Positions 38,363 through 45,579 of a stretch of DNA of 64,000 nucleotides are shown piece by piece. The notes beneath the pieces were generated by a model that did not search any database, had not been told where the DNA came from, and saw only the letters and a program-made list of their open reading frames with translations. The position numbers and the translations under genes are program-made. Origin of the DNA: Thermocatellispora tengchongensis (lineage in GTDB: Bacteria; Actinomycetota; Actinomycetes; Streptosporangiales; Streptosporangiaceae); assembly GCF_014202315.1 (NCBI RefSeq), contig NZ_JACHGN010000038.1, positions 1 through 64,000 of the forward strand, written 5' to 3'. Position 1 is the first letter of the stretch. Every line of letters begins with the position of its first letter.

Positions 38363-39018
38363 CCATCCGGGTGATCGTCGCCGACGACCAGGCGCCCACG
38401 CGGGAGGGCCTGCGGCTGCTGCTGTCGTCCGAACCCGGCATCGAGGTGGTGGCGACGGCCGGCGACGGGTACGAGGTGGTCGCGATGGCGCGGCGGCACC
38501 GGCCGGAGGTGGTCCTGACCGACATCCGCATGCCCCGCATGGACGGCCTGGCCGCCATCCGCGACCTGCTGGCCCTGGACCCGGCGCCGGCCGTGGTGGC
38601 GCTGACCACGTTCAACTTGGACGAGTACCTGTTCGGCGCCCTCCAGGCCGGCGCCGTGGGGTTCCTGCTGAAGGAGAGCGACCCGGGCCTGATCATCGAC
38701 GCGGTGCGGGTCGCCCACGACGGCCAGGGCCTGGTGGACCCCCGGGTCACCCCCCGCCTCCTGCACCGCTTCGCGGTCACCTCGCCCCGCCCGCCCACCA
38801 GCGAGCTGGCCTCGCTGACCCCGCGCGAGACCGACGTCCTGCGCCACCTGGCCACCGGCGCGAGCAACGCCGAGATCGCGCAGGCGCTGGTCATCTCGCC
38901 CGGCACGGTGAAGGTGCACATCGAGCGCATCCTGGCCAAGCTCGGCCTGCGCACCCGGGTGCAGGCGGCCGTCTACGCCCACCGGCACGGCCTGGTCACC
39001 TGGGCCGACCTGCCCTGA
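38359..39018 (+). CDS. NarL/LuxR-type response regulator
   Basis: A 219-residue regulator: receiver domain with acidic pocket VADDQ, phospho-acceptor Asp55 in VVLTDIRMP and Lys in LLKES, then a LuxR-type HTH (LTPRETDVLRHLATGASNAE, ISPGTVKVHIERILAKLGL). It is the cognate partner of the overlapping sensor kinase. Targets are unknown; no clear direct repeat was found before the operon. Confidence 0.95.
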   Translation: MTIRVIVADDQAPTREGLRLLLSSEPGIEVVATAGDGYEVVAMARRHRPEVVLTDIRMPRMDGLAAIRDLLALDPAPAVVALTTFNLDEYLFGALQAGAVGFLLKESDPGLIIDAVRVAHDGQGLVDPRVTPRLLHRFAVTSPRPPTSELASLTPRETDVLRHLATGASNAEIAQALVISPGTVKVHIERILAKLGLRTRVQAAVYAHRHGLVTWADLP

Positions 39019-39167
39019 CGCCGTCCGCGCCGCCGGCGAGGGACACGAAGCCGGCGCTGGTGGCGGTGCGGGACATCGGGGCGGCCGGCGCCGCCGCCTT
39101 CGCCGGCCCGACCCGCTGCAGCGGGGCGGACATCGAGCCGGCCCGCGACGCCTTCCGTCGTGAATGA
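39018..39167 (+). pseudogene. C-terminal remnant of an NmrA-like NAD(P)-binding protein
   Basis: The frame from just after the regulator stop reads KPALVAVRDIGAAGAAAFAG, then PTRCSGADIEPARDAFRRE and a stop. This resembles the end of NmrA/HSCARG-type proteins (V.VRDIG..AAAAL.DP..Y.G..I..AGD). There is no start codon, ribosome site or Rossmann half, so it is a decayed fragment. Confidence 0.4.
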
Positions 39168-39207
39168 GCGGTCGCACTGGGCGGTCGCGTGGTTTGCGAT
39201 GCCGGCC

Positions 39208-39239
39208 GCGGCGGGACCGGTGTTCCCGTCCCGCCGCGA
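39208..39239. terminator. Hairpin between response regulator and MHS transporter
   Basis: An 11-bp stem (CGCGGCGGGAC with GTCCCGCCGCG) lies 17 bp beyond the stop of the minus-strand transporter. It suits termination of the transporter, and possibly of the convergent two-component operon. Confidence 0.75.
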
Positions 39240-39255
39240 TCCCGGCCGGACGGCG

Positions 39256-40593
39256 TCAGCGTTCGGCGGCGGGCTCCATGGCGTCCGCGGCGACGTCCTC
39301 GGGGTAGTCGGCCGCGCGCATGCGGGCGAGATCGCTCTCGCGCAGGGCGAGGACGGCGCCCAGGCTCACCAGCGCGGCGAGCAGCATGTAGGCGGAGACC
39401 GAGTAGGCCGTCGAGGTCTCGGCGAACAGCGCGGTGGCGATCACGGGCGCGAACGCGCCGCCCACCAGGGCGCCCAGCGCCGTCGCGAGCGAGGCCCCGC
39501 TGTAGCGGACGCCGGGCGGGAACGACTCGGCGTACAGGGCGCACTGGGGGCCGAAGGTCAGGCCGATGGCCGCGCACAGCACGACGACGGCGAGCGCCAT
39601 CAGGCCGGGGGAGCGGGTGTCGATGAGGGCGAAGAACGGGAAGGCCCACGCGACGAACAGGACGTACCCGATGATGTAGGTGCGCCGGCGTCCGATGCGG
39701 TCGGCGAGCACGCCTCCGGCCAGGTTCGCGGCGCACCAGGTCACGGCGCCGGCCAGCGACAGCATCAGCATCAGGTCACGCCCCAGGCCGAGCGCGCCCG
39801 TGCCGTAGGACAGGAGGAAGGACAGGAACACGTAGCCGATGGCGTTGCAGCCGGCGAAGGTGAGCGCGGTGATGAGGACCTGCTTGCGGTGGTCGCGCAG
39901 CACCCGGAGCAGCGGCGACTCCACGACCCGCGTCTGCGCGCGCATGGCCGCGAACACGGGGCTCTCGCTCACCTTGAGCCTGATGTACATGGCCACCCCG
40001 AGCAGGACGACGCTGAGCAGGAAGGGCACCCGCCAGCCCCACGCGACGAACGCCTCCGATCCGACGCCGAGCTGGACCGCCAGGAACACCAGCGTGGCCA
40101 CGATCAGGCCGGTCGGGGTGCCCGACTGGACGACCGATCCCCACAGCCCCCTGCTGTTGCGGGGCGAGTGCTCGACGGCCATCAGGGCGGCGCCGGCCCA
40201 CTCGCCGCCCGCGCTGAAGCCCTGGAGCAGCCGCAGCACCACGAGCAGGACGGGCGCGAGAAGCCCCGCCTGGTCGTAGGTCGGCAACACCCCGATCGCC
40301 GCGGTCGAGACGCCCATGACCGACAGCGTCAGGACCAAGGTGGCCTTGCGCCCGATCCGGTCGCCGAGATGACCCGCGACGACGCCGCCGATGGGCCGGG
40401 CCACGAAGCCGATGCCCAGCGTGGCGAAGGACAGCAGGGTCCGCGTGGTGGGGTCGGCGGCGGGGAAGAACGCCTCGCCGAACACCAGCGCGGCGGCCGT
40501 GCTGAAGATGAAGAAGTCGTACCACTCGATCGCCGTGCCGAGATAACTCGATGCCGACGCGCGCCTGGCCGCCGACGTGGCTTCCGCTGTCAC
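39256..40593 (-). CDS. MFS transporter, metabolite:H+ symporter (MHS) type
   Basis: A 445-residue, 12-helix transporter. Family marks are GTAIEWYDFFIF in helix 1, DRIGRKATLV in loop 2-3, and RLLQGFSAGGEWAGAAL with EHSPRNSRG around helix 4-5, as in ShiA/KgtP-type carriers of organic or aromatic acids. GTG 40593 has GGAGAGG upstream. The gene is divergent from an alpha/beta hydrolase; two matching GntR-type sites lie between them, so uptake and metabolism of one acid are likely co-controlled. Confidence 0.92.
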   Translation of the reverse strand: MTAEATSAARRASASSYLGTAIEWYDFFIFSTAAALVFGEAFFPAADPTTRTLLSFATLGIGFVARPIGGVVAGHLGDRIGRKATLVLTLSVMGVSTAAIGVLPTYDQAGLLAPVLLVVLRLLQGFSAGGEWAGAALMAVEHSPRNSRGLWGSVVQSGTPTGLIVATLVFLAVQLGVGSEAFVAWGWRVPFLLSVVLLGVAMYIRLKVSESPVFAAMRAQTRVVESPLLRVLRDHRKQVLITALTFAGCNAIGYVFLSFLLSYGTGALGLGRDLMLMLSLAGAVTWCAANLAGGVLADRIGRRRTYIIGYVLFVAWAFPFFALIDTRSPGLMALAVVVLCAAIGLTFGPQCALYAESFPPGVRYSGASLATALGALVGGAFAPVIATALFAETSTAYSVSAYMLLAALVSLGAVLALRESDLARMRAADYPEDVAADAMEPAAER

Positions 40594-40620
40594 CGCACAC
40601 CTCTCCTGGATCAGTCTGCT

Positions 40621-40633
40621 TATCAGACAGATT
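40621..40633 (-). promoter_or_regulatory. GntR/FadR operator-like site 1
   Basis: Read on the minus strand as AATCTGTCTGATA, 28 bp upstream of the transporter start. It matches site 2 at 12 of 13 positions in opposite orientation. Confidence 0.55.
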
Positions 40634-40692
40634 TCGATGAACGGCCCGCTTTCCCCCAGGAGCAGGCATTGACGGGAGCATAAGATGACGCC

Positions 40693-40705
40693 AATCTGTC
40701 TGACA
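40693..40705 (+). promoter_or_regulatory. GntR/FadR operator-like site 2
   Basis: AATCTGTCTGACA contains the palindrome TGTC-T-GACA, typical of FadR-subfamily operators. It lies 27 bp before the hydrolase start, mirroring site 1. Confidence 0.6.
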
Positions 40706-40731
40706 ACCATCCAACTGGAAGTAGGGTTGTC

Positions 40732-41541
40732 ATGCCGTACCTCACCTGGGGAACAGACGCGAACGTCTACTACGAGGAGTTCGGGGCGGGAGCGCCGATC
40801 CTGTTCGTCAGCGCGGGGCTCGCCACCCACGACGAGTGGGAGCACCAGGTGGCTCCGCTCGCCCGCGACCACCGCACGGTCACCTTCGACTGGCCCGGCG
40901 TCGGCGCCTCGGACAAGCCGAACCTCCGCTACGGCGGCGACCTGCTCGTGGATTCCATGAAGGCGCTGATCGAGACGCTGGAACTGGAGCGCTGCACGGT
41001 GGTGGCGCACGGCATCGGCGCCCACGGCGCCCTGCTCGCGGCCGAGCGGTTCCCCGCGCTGGTGCACAAGCTGGTGCTGGTCGGGGCGGCCCCCTGGTAC
41101 GGAGGAGATCGCGACGGCATCGCCGGCGGGTTCTCCGCGGAGTTCATCGCCTGGTGGTCGCAGAAGACCGTGTCCACCACGACCACGGCCGCCGAGGCGT
41201 ACGCCGCGCTCGGGCGCGAGTACCTGTTCCACCGGCCGCCGGCGCCGGAGGTCCTGGACTGGTTCGTGGCCGGGGCGCTGCAGTGGCCCCTGCACGTGTT
41301 CAACGCCTACTGCGCCGACATGGCCGGCCTCGACCACCGCGAACGGCTCGCCCGCATCCGGCAGCCGACGCTGGTGATCCAGGGCCGCCACGACCGCAAG
41401 CAGCGCTACGAGGGCGCGAAGGTGCTGCGGGACCTGCTGCCGGACGGCACCCTGCGCACCTTCGACGACAGCGCCCACATGGTGAACGTGGAGGAGATCG
41501 CCCGCTTCAACGATGAACTGCGGGCTTTCGTCGCCGCCTGA
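40732..41541 (+). CDS. Alpha/beta-hydrolase fold protein lacking the nucleophile Ser
   Basis: A 269-residue alpha/beta-hydrolase fold protein (FVSAGLATHDEWEHQ, FDWPGVGASDKP, QGRHDRKQ, SAHMVNVEE). The nucleophile elbow, normally GxSxG, reads AHGIGAHG: residue 94 is Gly where the catalytic Ser is expected. The acid and His positions are retained. It may therefore be a lyase, a cofactor-free oxygenase relative, a binding protein or an inactive homolog, not a standard esterase. It shares a control region with the MHS transporter and is followed 65 bp later by the GntR regulator, so a role in metabolism of the transported acid is likely. Confidence 0.87.
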   Translation: MPYLTWGTDANVYYEEFGAGAPILFVSAGLATHDEWEHQVAPLARDHRTVTFDWPGVGASDKPNLRYGGDLLVDSMKALIETLELERCTVVAHGIGAHGALLAAERFPALVHKLVLVGAAPWYGGDRDGIAGGFSAEFIAWWSQKTVSTTTTAAEAYAALGREYLFHRPPAPEVLDWFVAGALQWPLHVFNAYCADMAGLDHRERLARIRQPTLVIQGRHDRKQRYEGAKVLRDLLPDGTLRTFDDSAHMVNVEEIARFNDELRAFVAA

Positions 41542-41605
41542 ACACCGGGCTAGGGTTGACCCTGCCCCTGACATGATGACGTCTGGACGAAGGGCAGAGG
41601 ACGAC

Positions 41606-42316
41606 ATGACGCCGAGGGACCCGGTGCCATCCGTGCCGGGAGCCAAGCTCACGCGCCTGCAACTGGCCGATCAGGTGGTCGAGCGGCTTCGCGGCCTGAT
41701 CGCCGACGGGGCCCTGCGGCAAGGAGACCGGCTGCCGTCGGAGACGGAGCTGAGCCGTGAGCTCGGGGTGGGCCGCTCGACGGTGCGCGAGGCGCTGCGG
41801 GTCCTGGCCCATCTCGGGCTCATCGAGACCCGCAAGGGCTCGGGCAGCTACGTCTCCGGCACCCCGGGGCCGGTCTCCCCGGGTCCCTCGTCGGCGGTGG
41901 CGGCGGCCGACCTCGCCGATCTGTTCGAGTTCCGCTTCGCCCTGGAGTCGGAGATCGCGCAGCTCGCGGCCCAGCGGCGGACCCCGGGCCAGCTCCGCCG
42001 GATACTGCAGGCCCTGGAGAACGTGCACGAGGCCGTGGCGAAGGGCGCGTCGGCGACGAGCGTCGCCGATGTGGAACTCCACCTGGCGATAGCCGAGGCC
42101 GGCAACAACCGCTACCTGCGCGAGGTGTACGAGAGCTACCAGGCCACCTTCGCCGCCGCCGCCGACAGGCTCATCGGCATGCAGGCGCCCTCGCACATCC
42201 GCGACGTGCACGACGACCTGGTGGAGGCCATCGCGGTCCAGGACGTCCGCGCCGCGGCGGCGGCGGTGCGCCGGACCTTCGACGAGATCCGCGTGCGCCT
42301 GAGGCTGCTGGCCTGA
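41606..42316 (+). CDS. GntR-family regulator, FadR (FCD) subfamily
   Basis: A 236-residue regulator. The winged HTH is QVVERLRGLIADGALRQGDR, then LPSETELSRELGVGRSTVRE. The C-terminal FCD domain has the expected metal ligands around ELHLAIAEAGNNRYL and DVHDDLVEAIAVQD. Start ATG 41606 has GAGG at 41597-41600; the frame is open further upstream, including an ATG at 41573. It is the natural candidate for binding the paired TGTCTGACA-type sites between the neighbouring transporter and hydrolase genes. Confidence 0.93.
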   Translation: MTPRDPVPSVPGAKLTRLQLADQVVERLRGLIADGALRQGDRLPSETELSRELGVGRSTVREALRVLAHLGLIETRKGSGSYVSGTPGPVSPGPSSAVAAADLADLFEFRFALESEIAQLAAQRRTPGQLRRILQALENVHEAVAKGASATSVADVELHLAIAEAGNNRYLREVYESYQATFAAAADRLIGMQAPSHIRDVHDDLVEAIAVQDVRAAAAAVRRTFDEIRVRLRLLA

Positions 42317-42327
42317 CGCATCCCGGC

Positions 42328-42525
42328 CTACCGGCCCGCCCCGGCCCTTCCCGCGCGCCACGCCGTGGCCACGGCCAGGGTGGTGAGCGCCACGACGCCG
42401 CCGCCCACCCACAGGACGCCCGGGATCGCCGCCCTGTCGGCGACGATGCCGCCGACGAGCGCGCCCAGGGCGATGGCGAGGTTGAACATCGAGGTGTAGG
42501 AACTGCTGCCGGCCGTGGCCGCAGG
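42328..42525 (-). pseudogene. C-terminal fragment of an MFS transporter
   Basis: The minus-strand frame ends ATAGSSSYTSMFNLAIALGA, LVGGIVADR, LWVGGGVVALTTLAVATAWR, the last helices of a DHA1-type MFS exporter. Sequence before ATAGSS switches abruptly to unrelated residues, so about 85% of the gene is gone. Confidence 0.7.
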
Positions 42526-42706
42526 CGAGGGCGTGTGCCCCCTGGGAGAGCACGTCTCGCGGTACTTCGCCCGGCCCGGCATCGCCTTTCGCCTTCGTCC
42601 CCTTCCGGCAGGCTCCGCCCGCGCGATGGGGCCTGGTCCGGCGCCGGCGGAGACCGCCAAGGTACGCGCCTTCCTCCAGACCGCCCGCCGCCTGCTCCCG
42701 GACTGA
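42516..42706 (+). pseudogene. C-terminal fragment of a LysR regulator, frameshifted
   Basis: The plus strand reads AAGEGVCPLGEHVSRYFARP in frame 2, then VPFRQAPPARWGLVRRR in frame 3 from about 42594, then AETAKVRAFLQTARRLLPD and a stop in frame 2. These are successive pieces of a LysR effector-domain C-terminus, so there are two compensating frameshifts and no N-terminal HTH. Confidence 0.68.
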
Positions 42707-42766
42707 CCGCGACCAGGGGCGACGACCCCTGCAATGCCGCTAATTCACCGCACTTCACGACTTTTC

Positions 42767-42782
42767 ATGAGATGGGTCTCAT
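42767..42782. promoter_or_regulatory. ATGAGA-TGGG-TCTCAT inverted repeat
   Basis: Perfect 6-bp arms with a 4-bp spacer, 87 bp before the secreted repeat protein. It may be an operator or a small hairpin in its leader. Confidence 0.4.
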
Positions 42783-42869
42783 CCTGATCTCAGCCTCACC
42801 TCACCGCCGGCCGACATCGTCGAAGTCGTGCCGGGCGGCCGCCCGGCAGGACGCTGATGGAGGTACGAC

Positions 42870-43439
42870 GTGCGCAAGATCGGATTGGCTCTGCTGGGGA
42901 CGGTCCTGGGGGCCGGCGTGGGCACCGTGATCATGGCGGCCCCGGCGTTCGCCGAGGAGCGCGCCTGCCGGGGGACCCTCCGCGCGGTGACCCTCGACAA
43001 CGTACGCGTGCCGCAGGGGGCAACGTGCACCCTGATCGGCACCCGGGTCAAGGGGACGGTGAAGGTCGAGCGGCGGGCCACCCTGGTCGCCCGGGGGGTG
43101 AACGTCGTCGGCAACATCCAGGCGGAGGGGGCCGCCCGCGTGTCCGTCCTCGCTCGCTCGGTGGTCGGCGGCAGCGTACAGGTCAAGCAGGGCGGGGCGG
43201 CCCGGGTGGAGTCGTCGCGGATCAAGTCCGATATTCAGCTCGACGCCAACGGCCGGTATCTGAAGGTCAACGGGAACCGGGTCGGCGGCAGCATCCAGGT
43301 GGTGGGCAACCGCGGCGGCGCGGAGATCCGCCGCAACCGGGTAGACGGCAATCTCCAGTGCAAGGAGAACCGCCCCGCGCCGACCGGATACGGGAACCGC
43401 GTGGGCGGCAACAAGGAAGACCAGTGCCGCCGGTTCTGA
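42870..43439 (+). CDS. Secreted right-handed-beta-helix-like repeat protein, function unknown
   Basis: A 189-residue exported protein. GTG 42870 follows GGAGG at 42859-42863. The signal peptide runs MRKIGLALLGTVLGAGVG to about APAFA. The mature part repeats short beta-strand units with V/I at alternate sites and G/N turns (GTRVKGTVKVERRATL, GNIQAEGAARVSVL, GGSVQVKQGGAARV, GNRVGGSIQVVGNRG, NRVDGNLQC), as in small beta-helix or bactofilin-like polymers. Four cysteines flank the repeats. No enzymatic motif is visible; a surface structural or adhesive role is a guess. Confidence 0.85.
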   Translation: MRKIGLALLGTVLGAGVGTVIMAAPAFAEERACRGTLRAVTLDNVRVPQGATCTLIGTRVKGTVKVERRATLVARGVNVVGNIQAEGAARVSVLARSVVGGSVQVKQGGAARVESSRIKSDIQLDANGRYLKVNGNRVGGSIQVVGNRGGAEIRRNRVDGNLQCKENRPAPTGYGNRVGGNKEDQCRRF

Positions 43440-43448
43440 CGTGGCGCG

Positions 43449-43468
43449 CGGCGCCCGGCGGGGCGCCG
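43449..43468 (+). terminator. Hairpin after the secreted repeat protein
   Basis: A 7-bp GC stem (CGGCGCC with GGCGCCG) with a 6-nt loop begins 10 nt after the stop. Confidence 0.6.
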
Positions 43469-43631
43469 ACCCTGCTACGCCGGCCGCGTGCCCGGCGTCG
43501 CTGTCCCTGACCGTCCTCTGCCGGAACGCCGGCGTACGTGCGCCGGGGCCGGAAACGGGTCGCGGCGGCCTCGCGGTGCGAACCGCGCGAATACCGCCGC
43601 AAACCCGGGAATTTCAGTTCAGCAGGCCGAT

Positions 43632-43763
43632 CTACCACCAGCCCCAGTCGTCCCAGTCGTCCCAGGAATCCCAGTGGTGGTGGTGGTCCCAGAAGCCCCA
43701 CCACCGCTTACGACGGCAGAAGCGACGACGGCGGCGGTGACAGCGTGGATGTGTCCCAGTCAT
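43632..43763 (-). CDS. 43-residue Trp/Asp/Arg/His-rich small protein
   Basis: A short ORF with ATG 43763 preceded by GGGGGGAG at close spacing, ending in TAG. The N-terminal half is basic with two cysteines (CHRRRRRFCRRKR). The C-terminal half is WWGFWDHHHHWDS followed by WDDWDDWGWW, giving 11 Trp in 43 residues. All C-terminal codons end in G or C. It is not membrane-like. A structured metal- or nucleic-acid-binding peptide, a peptide precursor, or a spurious frame are all possible. It is convergent with the secreted repeat protein gene. Confidence 0.5.
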   Translation of the reverse strand: MTGTHPRCHRRRRRFCRRKRWWGFWDHHHHWDSWDDWDDWGWW

Positions 43764-43998
43764 GGTCTCCCCCCGTTGGTTGCTTTCTCAATTAGGACGC
43801 TAGCACTGAAAATTGGACGAATCACGGCATGTTGTGGTGGTTCAAGGAGACTTGACCAGCAGCACGGAAAGGCGCGGCGAAGGGCGCGTCGGGCCGGGTG
43901 GTCGCCGCCGTTCCGGGCGAGGTGGCGGCCCCCCCTGTGGCCGCTGGTGCGGCCTGTGCTGGTGGGGGAGATGAAGACCCCGAGCGGGGCGGCCGGGC

Positions 43999-45468
43999 TC
44001 AGTCCGCGGGGTCCGTGCCGGGCGGGGGGACGGTCAGGGCCAGGGAGAGGGCCAGGCGGTCGGCCGGGACGTCGAGATCCAGGCCGGCCAGGGTGGCGAG
44101 CCGGTTCAGGCGGGCGCGCAGGGTCTCGCGGTGCACTCGGGCGGCGGCAGCGGCCGGGTCCCAGCGGTAGTTGGCCGACACCCAGGCGCGGGCCGCGGCC
44201 AGCAGGGCCGGGGCGTCGGACGCTGCGGTCACCGGGGTGAGCAGCGCGGCGGCGAAGCGGGCGGCGGCCGGGGAGGCGAGCAGCCGGTCGAGCTGCATCG
44301 CGGGGGTGTCGGCATAGCGGACGACCGGCCGGTCCGCCCGGGTCAGCCCGGCCGCGAGCGCCGCCTCCCTGATGCCCGCCGCCGCCTCGGCGGGTGGCCG
44401 GGGGCCGGACACGCCCGCGCGGGACTCGCCGAGCAGGCCGGGCAGGCGCTCCTCGGCGAAGCGCGGCGTCACCAGTACGGCGGCGGGCTCGCGCGAGGCC
44501 GGCCAGCCGCCCGCCGTGACGATCCGGGCGGCGGCCTGGCGGTGCCCGGGGCCGGCCGGGACCACGGCGACCAGCTCGGACGGCAGAGGCAGGTCGATCA
44601 CGGCCGCCACCCTGGCCGCCGAGCGGGCGTCGCCCTCGGCGAGCAGGCCGCCGACGACGCCGCGCAGCTCCCGGTCGCCGCCCCGCTCCAGGACGGTGAG
44701 CAGGGCGGCGGCGGTGCCGACGATGCCCGCCGTCCAGTTGGGCCGCTCGCCCACCACGTCCGCGCCCACGCACAGCGTGCCCCGGCGCTCCCGGGCCGGG
44801 CCCAGCGGCACGGCGGTGACGGGCACGCCGTCCAGCTCCTCGTGCAGCACGTGCCGGGCGCCGCGTTCGGCGCGGCGGGCCAGGGCGGCGAGCGCGTCCT
44901 CCGGCGGGCCCGCGCCCTCGGGCGCGCGCAGGGTCAGCGCGTGCCCGGCGTCCAGGACGGCCGCCCAGCCGCGCAGCTCGTGGGCCAGCCGGTCGGTGAC
45001 CGCCTGGCGCCCGGCCCGCCCGGCCTCGGCGAGGCGTTGCTGCACCCGCCTGGCCTGGTCGGCCTCGCGGCGGGCCTCGGCGGCGTTGAGGTCGGCGACC
45101 GCGCGGTCCACGGCCACGAACGGCGTACGGGCCGGCACCTCCAGCAGGGTGAGCCGGTGCCGGCGCGTGGCCCGGATGACCTCGCCGGGGATCTCGCCGA
45201 ACCACGGGGCCAGCCCGAAGCCGACCGCCCTGGCGTCGGCGGCGGCCAGCCGCGCGGCCCACGCCTGGGCCGCGCGCGCCGGGTCGGCCTCCTCGCGCAG
45301 CCACATGCCGCTGGTCAGCAGCAGCTCGGCGCCGTCGAGCCAGGGCACGGGGTCGGGCAGCTCGGACACCGCCACCCAGCGCACCGGCTGGTCCAGCCCT
45401 TCGTGCCCGAAGATCACCCGCAGCCCGAGCCGGGCGTCGGCCACCAGCCTCCTGATCGTCACCGCCAT
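43999..45468 (-). CDS. PucR-family transcriptional regulator
   Basis: A 489-residue regulator with an N-terminal PucR ligand domain (MAVTIRRLVADARLGLRVIF, RWVAVSELPDPVPWLDGAEL) and a C-terminal HTH_30 (ANYRWDPAAAAARVHRETLR, then LNRLATLAG). PucR proteins control purine and other nitrogen-source catabolism. ATG 45468 was chosen because the PucR domain starts directly there; the frame extends upstream to 45528. It is the last gene of a minus-strand series with an NCS1 transporter, dehydrogenase and nitrilase, separated from the nitrilase by 111 bp. Confidence 0.92.
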   Translation of the reverse strand: MAVTIRRLVADARLGLRVIFGHEGLDQPVRWVAVSELPDPVPWLDGAELLLTSGMWLREEADPARAAQAWAARLAAADARAVGFGLAPWFGEIPGEVIRATRRHRLTLLEVPARTPFVAVDRAVADLNAAEARREADQARRVQQRLAEAGRAGRQAVTDRLAHELRGWAAVLDAGHALTLRAPEGAGPPEDALAALARRAERGARHVLHEELDGVPVTAVPLGPARERRGTLCVGADVVGERPNWTAGIVGTAAALLTVLERGGDRELRGVVGGLLAEGDARSAARVAAVIDLPLPSELVAVVPAGPGHRQAAARIVTAGGWPASREPAAVLVTPRFAEERLPGLLGESRAGVSGPRPPAEAAAGIREAALAAGLTRADRPVVRYADTPAMQLDRLLASPAAARFAAALLTPVTAASDAPALLAAARAWVSANYRWDPAAAAARVHRETLRARLNRLATLAGLDLDVPADRLALSLALTVPPPGTDPAD

Positions 45469-45579
45469 GGCGTCACCGTCCCCCCGCGCCCGCGCGTCGC
45501 AGGACCGCTGCTCCGTGCCATACCACATTTCGCCGGGCCGTACCGCGAGGCCATGGGCCGCAGACGCCCATGAGGGCGC

